A stretch of DNA of 64,000 nucleotides, taken from NCBI RefSeq assembly GCF_018614585.1, contig NZ_JAGGOI010000053.1, forward strand, positions 59,380 through 123,379, in the 5' to 3' direction. Position 1 is the first letter of the stretch, and every line of letters starts with the position of its first letter. Origin of the DNA: Streptomyces sp. ISL-1 (GTDB taxonomy: Bacteria; Actinomycetota; Actinomycetes; Streptomycetales; Streptomycetaceae). Positions 32,805 to 40,773 of the stretch are shown one piece after another. The position numbers and the translations under genes were made by a program. Under the pieces are notes generated by a model. The model made no database searches. It saw nothing but the letters and a program-made list of their open reading frames with translations, and was not told where the DNA came from.

Positions 32805-33306
32805 GGTGTCCTCCTCGGCTCGCCAGGGCTGCTTGGAACCATAGGGGCAGGCACTGACAACTGACTTGGGACAGCGTCTAGTTGGCAGGAAGCCTCTCGG
32901 CGCGTCTCTGGCTGCGGTAGCGGCCACGTGCGCGCCTCTATCCGTCGCCGTCCCGGTGAGTCCGTGGGCATGTGACTCAGCCCTGACCTGCATGAGTTCA
33001 TGCCTCTCAACGTCCCATCTGTCCCGGACGAGTTGGCCGGTGACGAGGAGGGAGCGCCGGTCCAGGTTGGTCTCCGGCCAGGGCTGGCCGCATGCCTCGC
33101 CTCGATGCAGGCCGCGGAAGGCAGCCAGGCATTACGAGGCGTACAACCGATCCTCGGCCACGAACCAGAGGAAGTCGTGGTGACTACCGAGTCGTGCGCA
33201 GTTCTTGGCTGACCTAGCGATCAGCGACACGCTGTAGTGCTGCGAGCGGAAGCAACATGCTCATCATCGCAAAATTGATTACAAGCGGTGCGTATCATGA
33301 CCATTC
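32805..33306. other. 502-bp divergent intergenic region between HNH and STAND genes
   Basis: No intact gene is supported. On the minus strand, 32985-33190 reads as plausible protein (GEACGQPWPETNLDRRSLLV, then LVRDRWDVERHELM) interrupted by a stop, so it may hold a gene remnant. The last 60 bp before the STAND gene are AT-rich (GCAAAATTGATTACAAGC), consistent with its promoter. Confidence 0.4.
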
Positions 33307-36300
33307 GTGGATCTCGTAGTACGCGTGCGTCAGGCGCTAAGAGAACAAGCCATCCATCCAACAGAGTTCGAGCGCTGCGCGTGCGCGCTCCTGCAATCGC
33401 GGTACCCGGGTCTGTCTGCAGTCGAGGGTGGTCATGACTTCGGTCGTGATGCCGACATCTACTTTCCCCTTGGCACCGACGACGTGGATGCCCGGGGACG
33501 GCTGCTGGTCACCACGGGTGATCCGGTGGCGAATCTACGCACCGGTCTCAGAAGAATGCGCGAGGAGGGCGTGCGGGCCGACCTGATTGTGGTGGCCTGC
33601 TCACGGGCAGTTGACGCGACTACCCGCGCGGCCATGGACCGGTTGTGTGCGAGACGCAGCCTCCCAGCACCGCACATCTACGCCCAGGAATGGTTCGTTG
33701 ACCACTTCGTGCGTGAGCCGGCTTGGCGATGGAACCTTCTGCGCATCGCGGCGGACTTGGGTGCCCTGCTTGACCGCCCGCTCGAGGCACCGGACCACGT
33801 GACGGACCTGACCCCGCTCGTGGGCCGGGAGAGCACCCTTGCAGTGCTCGACAGTGAGGTTGATGCCGGTCGCGACACTGTTGTGGTCGGTGTCCCCGGT
33901 GTGGGAAAGACACGGCTTACGGCTGAGCTGGACCGCCGCGTCGTCTACCTTGAGCAGACGCAACTCGACCGACTCATCGACGAACTGTTGCAGGCCCGGC
34001 CTGATGCCGTCGTGGTGGACGACGCCCATGTTCGCCTCGACGACATCCGCGTTCTCCGGCGGGCTCGCCGCCAGGCAGACCTCTCATTCGTTATCGTCGC
34101 GCCGACCTGGCCTGACAGGGATGACGAGGTGATGTCAGCTCTTCCGGGGGCCGTCCGTGTTGACGTCGACTTGCTGGAGCGGGCCGACATGAACACGTTG
34201 GTCACCTCAGTCGGTGTGACCGGCCACCGGGCACGTGCTGTGGTTCTCGCTCAGGCGGACGGCAGACCGGGCTGGGCCCTTACGCTCTGTGAGTTGCTTG
34301 CCACGGGGGAGGGCGACAGCGTTGTAACTGGTAGGGCGCACCTGGCGAATGTGGAACGACATCTCCGGCGCGTCACTGAATCCGAGACGGCTGTGGACAC
34401 CCTGGCTTGCGTAGCGGCCCTTGGAGGTGCGTCCACCGAGACGCTGTACGCGCTGGCGCCCCTCGTCGGCGAGCCGCCAGCCAGCATGTCCGGCCTGATG
34501 GAGCGGCTCGCGCGCAATGGCCTAGTTGAAACCGTTGGCGATGTCTGGCGCTTGCAGCCAGCACTGCGCGCGCCACTCGTAGCTCGGTGGTTCTTCACCA
34601 CCCCTGCTGGCAGGCCATGGTCCACCGTTTGTGATGCCTTTCCAGAACGGGCTTCAGACCTCGCGTTGGCGGTGATGTCTGCTGCCCGGGTCTCTGACTC
34701 CCCCGCTGCTCGCGCGGCGGCGGCAGCCTGGATCCGTGCGCTGCCCGCGCCGACTGATTGGGATACCGAAATTTTCGCCGTGGTGTCGGAATACGCCCAG
34801 CTGGACCGACGGGCAGCTGAATTTGCCGTCGCGGCCGCCCACGCCGTTCTTGATGGGCCACGCGAGGTTCATCAGCTATCTGGAGTTTCCGTTGACCTTG
34901 CTGGTGACGCTGCGGTTCGACAACTGATCCAATCTGCAGAACAGTTTCTGCTGCCCGACGCTGTTTCCGGCCTACTCGACCTTGCTGTGGGTGACCACCG
35001 TCCGCGTCACTCCACGCCGCAACACCCGTTGCGCGTGTTGAGTGACTTGGCCGGCATCATCGACCCTGACTTCGGCACCGAGATCGAGATTCGCAGGCTC
35101 CTGCTGCGGTCTGCACTGGACTGGCTGCGTGCTCATCGCGAACCGTCGCATTGGGCCGTGGCGACCGAGATGTTGGCGAGCATCTTTACCGTGGAAGTGT
35201 CGGGAAACTGGACTGATCCCGGCGCGCCGAACACCGTTACCCTGAGCCGGGGCATCGACAGGGCGGAGAACTTGGCCCAGCTCATTTCCTTGTGGGAGCA
35301 GGTTGCGGCAGTTCTCGACGCAGAGGACGAACTGGAGAGACCCTGTGGATGCCCTCCGAGCGCGCTCGTTCCGCTGCTCGACCTCGCGCTCACCTGGCTA
35401 CGGCTCGGCGAGGGGCACGCAACTGGCCATGCGGGACCCACAGATGAGCAAAAGCGCTTGGGGGTTGAAGGAGGGGGCCGCATCCTTGCCACGCTGTATC
35501 CCCTGCTCCAAGCCTCTCCTGGCTTGGCCCTACGCGCTCAGCGCATGCTCGACTCACTGCGCGAGCGCGATGGCACCGGGCGTGAACTCCCTTCGTTCAA
35601 TGTTGATCCGGACCTGGAAGCCTTCGCAGGTCGGGGGTGGTGGAGTCACCTCGACGCTGCCGACGCTGCCGACGCTGCCGACGCTGCTGAGCCGGACCCG
35701 CCCCTCTCTGTGGAGGCCCTCGCACAGAAGATTGCAGAGCTAGGACCGTACGACGGAGTGGCGCGATTCGGTGAGCTGGCCGAGCAATCGGCGCTTGCCG
35801 GTGACCAGAGTGGTGGGATCTGGGTTGCTGACCAGATGGCACCCCTCCTGAGCGACCCAAGTGCCTGGTATGAGGCCGCTGCGACGTCCGGGAACCCGCT
35901 CCTGCTTCGCAGCGCACTGGGACAGTGGCTCAAGACCGATCCCACTACGGTCCCGAGGGACATCCTCGCCAGGTCTCTGGACAATCCGGACTTTCGTTCC
36001 GGTGTTATCAGCGTTGTGCTCGGACGCGCTGAGATCGACGAGTCCGCCGAGTTCGTGATCGCAGCGATGAGGAAGGAGGACGTCGGCCTACTCGACTCGC
36101 TGTTCGTACACGATGAGCCGGATGAGGTGCTGCAACGGCTGCTGCTGCACCCGATCGCCGCGATCGCCAGTAGCGCCGCCGTTAGCTTCGCCGTAGGCCA
36201 GCGTCATGGCCCCTCGCTGCCCGAGGTATGGCGACCGGCCTGGCGTGAGGCCGTACAGCACATGAGGGTGGAGGACCTGCCCCAGCACAGCCAATGGCGG

Positions 36301-36873
36301 GCCGGTCAGTTGCTCGGGCACCTGGCCGAGAGCGATCCCGATCTCTTCGAGGCATGGTTCACCGAACGGCTCGACGAGATGACCGACCGGGGCTTCTTCA
36401 CTCCGCTCGAACCCCGTGGCTGCGAGGCTCACCTGGCAAGTCTTCCCCAAACACACCGATATCGGCTCGCCATCCGTTGTGCTGGCCTCCCCCGAATCGG
36501 GCCCAGCCCTCTCATCCAATTAGTTGGCCCCGATCGAGACCTGGCTGAACGTTTGCTCCGCGAAGGTGAAGTCACCGCCGACCGACTTCTCGAAGCGCTC
36601 TCCGGCCAGCGCAACGAAATCTTGGAGAGCCTCGGCCCTGTGCTGCTTGACCACGGTGTTCCTGCTGCTCACATCGCCGCCACAGCTGCGTGGTACGACA
36701 CCTGGTGGGGCTCTGCCTCTACGAGGCACCAGGAACTCATCGACTACTTCACCACTCTCTCGACCCGTGTGCCTGCTCTCACTGCTGTCGCGGCTGCGGG
36801 CCGCGCGCAGCAGGAGTCGTTGCTGCGGGAGGCGGTGCAGAAGGAGCGGGCCGAGCGGGTGCGGGGAGATTGA
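33307..36873 (+). CDS. Giant STAND NTPase with nuclease-like N-terminal domain (candidate defence protein)
   Basis: The 1188-residue protein starts at GTG 33307. Residues about 15-150 resemble a PD-(D/E)XK/Mrr-like fold: Glu22 (TEFERCACALLQSRYPG), Asp48 in GGHDFGRDADIYF, then LLVTTGDPVANL where an active enzyme would have Gln/Glu-x-Lys. The Lys is absent, so cleavage is doubtful. Residues about 175-420 are a STAND P-loop NTPase: Walker A GVPGVGKTRL (Lys201), Walker B DAVVVDDAHV (Asp238, Asp239), then a winged-helix-like part. Residues 430-1188 are a long helical-repeat sensor. This domain order is that of Avs-like and related antiphage NTPases, which oligomerise on sensing phage proteins. It lies at the right end of the element and has no partner gene on its strand. 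Confidence 0.78.
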   Translation: MDLVVRVRQALREQAIHPTEFERCACALLQSRYPGLSAVEGGHDFGRDADIYFPLGTDDVDARGRLLVTTGDPVANLRTGLRRMREEGVRADLIVVACSRAVDATTRAAMDRLCARRSLPAPHIYAQEWFVDHFVREPAWRWNLLRIAADLGALLDRPLEAPDHVTDLTPLVGRESTLAVLDSEVDAGRDTVVVGVPGVGKTRLTAELDRRVVYLEQTQLDRLIDELLQARPDAVVVDDAHVRLDDIRVLRRARRQADLSFVIVAPTWPDRDDEVMSALPGAVRVDVDLLERADMNTLVTSVGVTGHRARAVVLAQADGRPGWALTLCELLATGEGDSVVTGRAHLANVERHLRRVTESETAVDTLACVAALGGASTETLYALAPLVGEPPASMSGLMERLARNGLVETVGDVWRLQPALRAPLVARWFFTTPAGRPWSTVCDAFPERASDLALAVMSAARVSDSPAARAAAAAWIRALPAPTDWDTEIFAVVSEYAQLDRRAAEFAVAAAHAVLDGPREVHQLSGVSVDLAGDAAVRQLIQSAEQFLLPDAVSGLLDLAVGDHRPRHSTPQHPLRVLSDLAGIIDPDFGTEIEIRRLLLRSALDWLRAHREPSHWAVATEMLASIFTVEVSGNWTDPGAPNTVTLSRGIDRAENLAQLISLWEQVAAVLDAEDELERPCGCPPSALVPLLDLALTWLRLGEGHATGHAGPTDEQKRLGVEGGGRILATLYPLLQASPGLALRAQRMLDSLRERDGTGRELPSFNVDPDLEAFAGRGWWSHLDAADAADAADAAEPDPPLSVEALAQKIAELGPYDGVARFGELAEQSALAGDQSGGIWVADQMAPLLSDPSAWYEAAATSGNPLLLRSALGQWLKTDPTTVPRDILARSLDNPDFRSGVISVVLGRAEIDESAEFVIAAMRKEDVGLLDSLFVHDEPDEVLQRLLLHPIAAIASSAAVSFAVGQRHGPSLPEVWRPAWREAVQHMRVEDLPQHSQWRAGQLLGHLAESDPDLFEAWFTERLDEMTDRGFFTPLEPRGCEAHLASLPQTHRYRLAIRCAGLPRIGPSPLIQLVGPDRDLAERLLREGEVTADRLLEALSGQRNEILESLGPVLLDHGVPAAHIAATAAWYDTWWGSASTRHQELIDYFTTLSTRVPALTAVAAAGRAQQESLLREAVQKERAERVRGD
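35653..35688 (+). repeat. Four tandem 9-bp units in the STAND gene
   Basis: GACGCTGCC is repeated four times (the last unit GACGCTGCT), encoding Asp-Ala-Ala four times in a loop of the sensor domain. Copy number could change by slippage without a frameshift. Confidence 0.85.
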
Positions 36874-37122
36874 GCGAGCGGGTAGTCCTCTCGGCAGGGA
36901 GGACGATCTCCATTGGGGGCAATGTGGGCGTGATGTTCACCATGGGTAGTTCGGGGCTGGTCAGCGGGGCGTCCAGCAGCTGGACCGAACATCACGCTGG
37001 CGAGTCCGGCAATCCTCTGACCAGGGAAAACCGGATCAAGCATGATCTCGGATCACCATTCGGCACGATCTTGCAGGCCCTCGTAATGCGTAGGTCTTGG
37101 GTGGGGCCGTGCCATAAAACGA

Positions 37123-37160
37123 GTGCGGCCGCCACCCCGATGGGGGGGTGGCGGCCGCAC
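37123..37160. terminator. Bidirectional hairpin terminator near the right end of the element
   Basis: GTGCGGCCGCCACCCC (37123-37138) pairs with GGGGTGGCGGCCGCAC (37145-37160). It lies between the convergent STAND gene and glnA. The stretch 36874-37122 shows no gene that I can support. Confidence 0.8.
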
Positions 37161-37195
37161 TGTTGCTGACGCTACGTCAGAGGATCGGCCGGGCG

Positions 37196-37330
37196 GTGCA
37201 CACGCGGTGCACAAGGGGGCGGAAAGCAAGCGGGAACAGCGCGAACTGCTGAGCAGTCTTTTCGCAGGTCAACGCATGTTTCAGGATTCCCGCCCAGGTC
37301 ACCCAGACCTGATCTTTAGATGTCGAAGTA
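37196..37330. mobile_element. attR of the element (arm boxes plus glnA 3'-end core)
   Basis: Two GTGCAC boxes lie at 37196 and 37207, 11 bp apart as at both left sites. CGCAGGTCA (37264-37272) is the reverse of the TGACCTGCG arm motif. The core TAGATGTCGAAGTA (37317-37330) covers the last codons of glnA, which stays intact and ends in TAA. Confidence 0.7.
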
Positions 37331-38725
37331 CAGCTCGAACTCGTGCGGGTGCGGCCGGAGCTGGATCGGCGCGATCTCGTACGTCCGCTTGTAGTCGATC
37401 CACGTCTCGATCAGGTCCGACGTGAACACCCCGCCTGCCTGCAGGTACTCGTTGTCCGCCTCCAGCGCTTCCAGCACCGCCGGGAGCGAGGTCGGGACCT
37501 GCGGGACGCTCGCGTGCTCGTCGGGGGCGAGCTCGTAGAGGTCCTTGTCGATCGGCTCCGCGGGCTCGATCTTGTTCTTCACGCCGTCGAGGCCCGCGAG
37601 CAGCAGCGCCGAGAACGCCAGGTACGGGTTCGACGACGGGTCCGGCGCGCGGAACTCCACGCGCTTGGCCTTCGGGTTCGAGCCCGTGATCGGGATGCGC
37701 ATCGCCGCCGAGCGGTTGCGCTGCGAGTACACCATGTTGACCGGCGCCTCGAAGCCCGGGACCAGGCGGTGGTAGGAGTTCACCGTCGGGTTCGTGAAGG
37801 CCAGCAGCGACGGGGCGTGCTTCAGGATGCCGCCGATGTAGTAGCGGGCGGTGTCCGACAGGCCCGCGTAGCCCTGCTCGTCGTAGAAGAGCGGGACGCC
37901 GCCCTGCCACAGCGACTGGTGGACGTGCATGCCCGAGCCGTTGTCGCCGAAGATCGGCTTCGGCATGAAGGTCGCGGTCTTGCCGTTGCGCCAGGCGACG
38001 TTCTTCACGATGTACTTGAAGAGCATCAGGTCGTCGGCCGCGGCCAGCAGCGTGTTGTACTTGTAGTTGATCTCGGCCTGGCCGGCGGTGCCCACCTCGT
38101 GGTGCTGGCGCTCGACCTGAAGGCCGGACGCCTCCAGCTCCAGGGAGATCTCGGCACGCAGGTCGGCGAAGTGGTCGACCGGCGGGGCCGGGAAGTAGCC
38201 GCCCTTGTAGCGGACCTTGTAGCCGCGGTTGTCCTCCAGCGCACCGGTGTTCCAGGCGCCGGCCTCGGAGTCGATGTGGTAGAAGCCCTCGTTCGCCGCG
38301 GTGCTGAAGCGCACGCTGTCGAAGACGTAGAACTCGGCCTCCGGGCCGAAGTACGCGGTGTCGGCGATGCCGGTGGAGGCGAGGTACGCCTCCGCCTTCT
38401 TGGCAATGTTGCGCGGGTCACGGCTGTACTGTTCGCCCGTGATCGGGTCGTGGATGAAGAAGTTGATGTTGAGCGTCTTGTCCTTGCGGAACGGGTCCAT
38501 CCGTGCCGTCGACAGGTCCGCGCGAAGTGCCATGTCCGACTCGTGGATCGCCTGGAAGCCGCGGATCGAGGAGCCGTCGAAGGCCAGCTCGTCGGACGGT
38601 TCGAACGCCGTCGCCGGGATCGTGAAGTGCTGCATCACGCCGGGAAGGTCGCAGAACCGGACGTCGACCATCTTGACGTCGTTGTCCGCGATGAACTTCT
38701 TGGCGTCTTCGGCGTTCTGGAACAT
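37316..38725 (-). CDS. glnA: Glutamine synthetase, type I
   Basis: The 469-residue protein is a full-length bacterial GSI, which makes glutamine from glutamate, ammonia and ATP. It opens MFQNAEDAKKFIADNDVKMV and has the beta-grasp domain, the signature KPIFGDNGSGMHVHQSLW with metal ligands, the substrate loop VNSYHRLVPGFEAP, and DLYELAPDE near residue 395 with the adenylylatable Tyr of the GSI-beta class. Its 3' end is the integration target of the neighbouring element, and the last residues (ELYFDI) are preserved. A complete GlnR box lies upstream, so it is nitrogen-regulated. Confidence 0.97.
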   Translation of the reverse strand: MFQNAEDAKKFIADNDVKMVDVRFCDLPGVMQHFTIPATAFEPSDELAFDGSSIRGFQAIHESDMALRADLSTARMDPFRKDKTLNINFFIHDPITGEQYSRDPRNIAKKAEAYLASTGIADTAYFGPEAEFYVFDSVRFSTAANEGFYHIDSEAGAWNTGALEDNRGYKVRYKGGYFPAPPVDHFADLRAEISLELEASGLQVERQHHEVGTAGQAEINYKYNTLLAAADDLMLFKYIVKNVAWRNGKTATFMPKPIFGDNGSGMHVHQSLWQGGVPLFYDEQGYAGLSDTARYYIGGILKHAPSLLAFTNPTVNSYHRLVPGFEAPVNMVYSQRNRSAAMRIPITGSNPKAKRVEFRAPDPSSNPYLAFSALLLAGLDGVKNKIEPAEPIDKDLYELAPDEHASVPQVPTSLPAVLEALEADNEYLQAGGVFTSDLIETWIDYKRTYEIAPIQLRPHPHEFELYFDI

Positions 38726-38822
38726 CCACTCCTCCTACTCCCGACCCGGGAGGGACGGGCTTATAGCTCGTCGTGCGGCCAGTGCGGTGGCACACGCTGA
38801 GACCTGACCTTAGGCAGGCCGG

Positions 38823-38860
38823 ATTTCTCTAGCATGACCCATTTGTTTCGCCGAAGTTAA
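38823..38860 (-). promoter_or_regulatory. GlnR box upstream of glnA
   Basis: Read on the minus strand, the order is TTAAC-n6-GAAAC-n6-GTCAT-n6-GAAAT, matching the actinomycete GlnR consensus gTnAc-n6-GaAAc-n6-gTnAc-n6-GaAAc in spacing and in nearly all bases. It lies about 100 bp upstream of the glnA start. GlnR activates glnA when nitrogen is limiting. Confidence 0.85.
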
Positions 38861-38932
38861 CCGGGCCGGAGTCGGGGCCGGGCAAAGGCCCCGCCTTCAG
38901 GTGGGTGAAACCGGGCGCAGTACCGTGTACGG

Positions 38933-39400
38933 GTGGACAACAGGCAAGCAATCGGATCGTGGCTCTCCGGGCCCCGTGCGGCGGCCGAGGACATGGGCGC
39001 CGAGTTCGGTCACCGCGGTGAGCGGCTTGGTCTGCCGGAGGCGGGACCGGGCTCCATCGCACCCCTCGGGCGGCGCTTCGGCGCCGTACTCATCGACTGG
39101 GGGCTGTGCCTCCTGATCGCATACGGACTGTTCGCGAACGGTGACCGGCAGGGCGTCGGGAACTGGGCGCTCGGCATCTTCCTCGTACTGAGCGTGCTGA
39201 CCGTCGGAACCGTCGGCTTCACGCCCGGCAAGCGGATCCTCGGGCTGCGCGTCATCTCCGAGGACGGCGGGCGGCTCGGGGTCGTCCGGGTTCTCGTGCG
39301 CAGCGTGCTCCTGGGCCTCGCGATCCCGGCCCTCATCTGGGACCGCGACGGGCGCGGGCTGCACGACCGCCTCGCCCGCGCCGTACAGGTGAGGACCTGA
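38933..39400 (+). CDS. RDD-family membrane protein
   Basis: The 155-residue protein starts at GTG 38933. Residues about 40-150 form an RDD domain: RRFGAVLIDWGLCLLIAYGL holds the Arg/Asp of the first helix, then a second helix (WALGIFLVLSVLTVGTVGF), and the conserved TPGKRILGLRV. A third hydrophobic segment (LVRSVLLGLAIPALIW) precedes RDGRGLHDRLA. The family may bind or transport small solutes or ions, and function is mostly unknown. In other Streptomyces the same gene is next to glnA, so it is core-genome. Confidence 0.88.
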   Translation: MDNRQAIGSWLSGPRAAAEDMGAEFGHRGERLGLPEAGPGSIAPLGRRFGAVLIDWGLCLLIAYGLFANGDRQGVGNWALGIFLVLSVLTVGTVGFTPGKRILGLRVISEDGGRLGVVRVLVRSVLLGLAIPALIWDRDGRGLHDRLARAVQVRT

Positions 39401-39480
39401 CCCGGTAAACGCAGACCAGGCAGACGGAGACCCGGTAAACGGAGACCCGGCAGACGGAAACGACCCGGTAGACGGAGACA
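39399..39480 (+). repeat. Imperfect tandem repeat after the RDD gene
   Basis: About four degenerate copies of a unit like ACCCGGTAAACGGAG (with CAGACGGAG or TAGACGGAG variants) follow the stop codon and run into the terminator stem. Confidence 0.65.
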
Positions 39481-39523
39481 GGGAAGCGGCCCGGACTGAT
39501 GAGTCCGGGCCGCTTCCCTGTCT
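39476..39523. terminator. Perfect bidirectional hairpin terminator
   Basis: Arms 39476-39497 and 39502-39523 are 22 bp each with a 4-base loop. It lies between the convergent RDD and DUF4191 genes. Confidence 0.9.
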
Positions 39524-39556
39524 CGTACGACGCTTGTTACGACGTCTCGTCCGACG

Positions 39557-40264
39557 TCAGCGCGTCTTTCCGCCCCGCGGCATCCGCATGCCCTTCGGCA
39601 TCGGCCCCTTCGGCAGCGGCATATTGCTCATCAGGTCGCCCATCGCCCGCAAGCGGTCGTTCGCGGCCGTGACCTGCGGCCCGGTGAGCACCCGCGGCAG
39701 CTTCAGCATCGTCGTGCGCAGCTTCTTCAGCGGCACCTGGCCCTCGCCGGTGCCCACGATGATGTCGTGCACCGGCACGTCCAGCACGATGCGCGCCATC
39801 TTCTTCTTCTCGGCCGCCAGCAGCGACTTCAGCCGGTTCGGGTTGCCCTCCGCCACCAGCACGATGCCGGCCTTGCCGACCGCCCGGTGCACCACGTCCT
39901 GGCTGCGGTTCATCGCCACCGCCGGGGTCGTGCTCCAGCCGCGGCCCACGTTGTCCAGCACCGCGGCCGCCGCGCCCGGCTGGCCCTCCATCTGCCCGAA
40001 GGCCGCTCGCTCGGCGCGGCGTCCGAAGACGATCGCCATCGCGAGGAAGGCCAGCAGGAATCCGAGGATGCTCAGATAAATGGGGTGGTCGATCAAGAAG
40101 CCGATCGCGAGGAAGACACCGAAGGTGACGATTCCCACAGCCGCGACGACAAGACCGACCTTCGAATCGGCCTTCCGGGTCATCTTGTACGTGAGGGCGA
40201 TCTGCTTCAGTCGCCCCGGGTTCGCAGCAGCGTCACTGCTGTCTGTGTTTGCCTTCCTCGCCAT
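39557..40264 (-). CDS. DUF4191 membrane protein
   Basis: The 235-residue protein has two adjacent transmembrane helices (about residues 37-58 and 63-84, VGLVVAAVGIVTFGVFLAIG and YLSILGFLLAFLAMAIVFG), a cytosolic region of about 140 residues and a basic, Met/Pro/Gly-rich tail. This is the actinobacterial DUF4191 family. It is located between glnA and lipA as in other Streptomyces, suggesting a link to membrane or lipoyl metabolism, but no activity is known. Confidence 0.85.
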   Translation of the reverse strand: MARKANTDSSDAAANPGRLKQIALTYKMTRKADSKVGLVVAAVGIVTFGVFLAIGFLIDHPIYLSILGFLLAFLAMAIVFGRRAERAAFGQMEGQPGAAAAVLDNVGRGWSTTPAVAMNRSQDVVHRAVGKAGIVLVAEGNPNRLKSLLAAEKKKMARIVLDVPVHDIIVGTGEGQVPLKKLRTTMLKLPRVLTGPQVTAANDRLRAMGDLMSNMPLPKGPMPKGMRMPRGGKTR

Positions 40265-40283
40265 AACAGGAAGTTTACGTGGC

Positions 40284-40493
40284 CTAGGAAGTGCGGTGGG
40301 CCACGGCCTCCACTACATGCTGCGCATCGACCCGGTCCTTGGCCCGGCGTCGGTCTTCGAGGACTGCCGTCCACGCGTTCCTGCGGGCCGTGCGCTGGCC
40401 GCTGCCAAGGAGCAGCGACTCCATGGCGCGCAGGGCATCGGTGACGGACGGGATGGCGGTAGCGCGTACTGGACGGACTGACGCGACCTGCAT
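40284..40493 (-). CDS. Small conserved protein between lipA and DUF4191
   Basis: The 69-residue basic protein (MQVASVRPVRATAIPSVTDA) starts at ATG 40493 with GGGGGA upstream. It has no membrane helix and no recognised domain. A small gene at this position is conserved in Streptomyces chromosomes between lipA and the DUF4191 gene, which is the main reason to accept it. Confidence 0.6.
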   Translation of the reverse strand: MQVASVRPVRATAIPSVTDALRAMESLLLGSGQRTARRNAWTAVLEDRRRAKDRVDAQHVVEAVAHRTS

Positions 40494-40631
40494 GTGGATG
40501 TCCCCCCTCGGGGTGAGAGACGAAGAGCGGGAGTCGTTCGGGGTGGTACGGAGAGCGGTGAGTCCTGTGCACAGAGCGAGCGGTGCGAGCTGTGCGTAAG
40601 CCCAGGGTCACTGATTGGTGTTACCAGTGCA

Positions 40632-40645
40632 TGACCGAGCGGTCA
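40632..40645. promoter_or_regulatory. TetR-type palindrome upstream of the 69-residue gene
   Basis: TGACCG-AG-CGGTCA is a symmetric half-site pair in the 280-bp gap between lipA and the small gene, 139 bp from that gene's start. The form is typical of TetR-family operators. No regulator is known here. Confidence 0.35.
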
Positions 40646-40773
40646 AACACCGATGAAACCTTTCCGCGCGCGCCCAAACGGTGACGCGGCCCGTACGCCG
40701 CCCCCGACCTGCGGGGAGTGTACGAACCGCGTCCAATCGGCCATCACTGGCCGGTAGTTGCCTGTGCCCGAAT

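Larger units (their letters stand above)
19565..37330. mobile_element. Integrative mobilizable/conjugative-type element in the 3' end of glnA
   Basis: The element is bounded by attL (19565) and the glnA 3' end (core 37317-37330). It holds a tyrosine integrase and XRE gene at the left end, an AlpA-type excisionase, a DUF3631 replication-type ATPase, MobC and a MobP-like relaxase. The cargo has a metabolic operon, a regulator and NUDIX pair, an HNH nuclease and a STAND NTPase. No FtsK/TraB-type DNA translocase or spread genes were seen, so it may be mobilizable rather than self-transmissible. The actinomycete AICE family is the closest known type, but those usually target tRNA genes. Confidence 0.78.

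Noticed and set aside
36690..37169. A 159-codon plus-strand frame at the right end of the element
   Set aside because: It begins within the STAND gene in another frame and ends in the terminator hairpin, with no motif or start signal.
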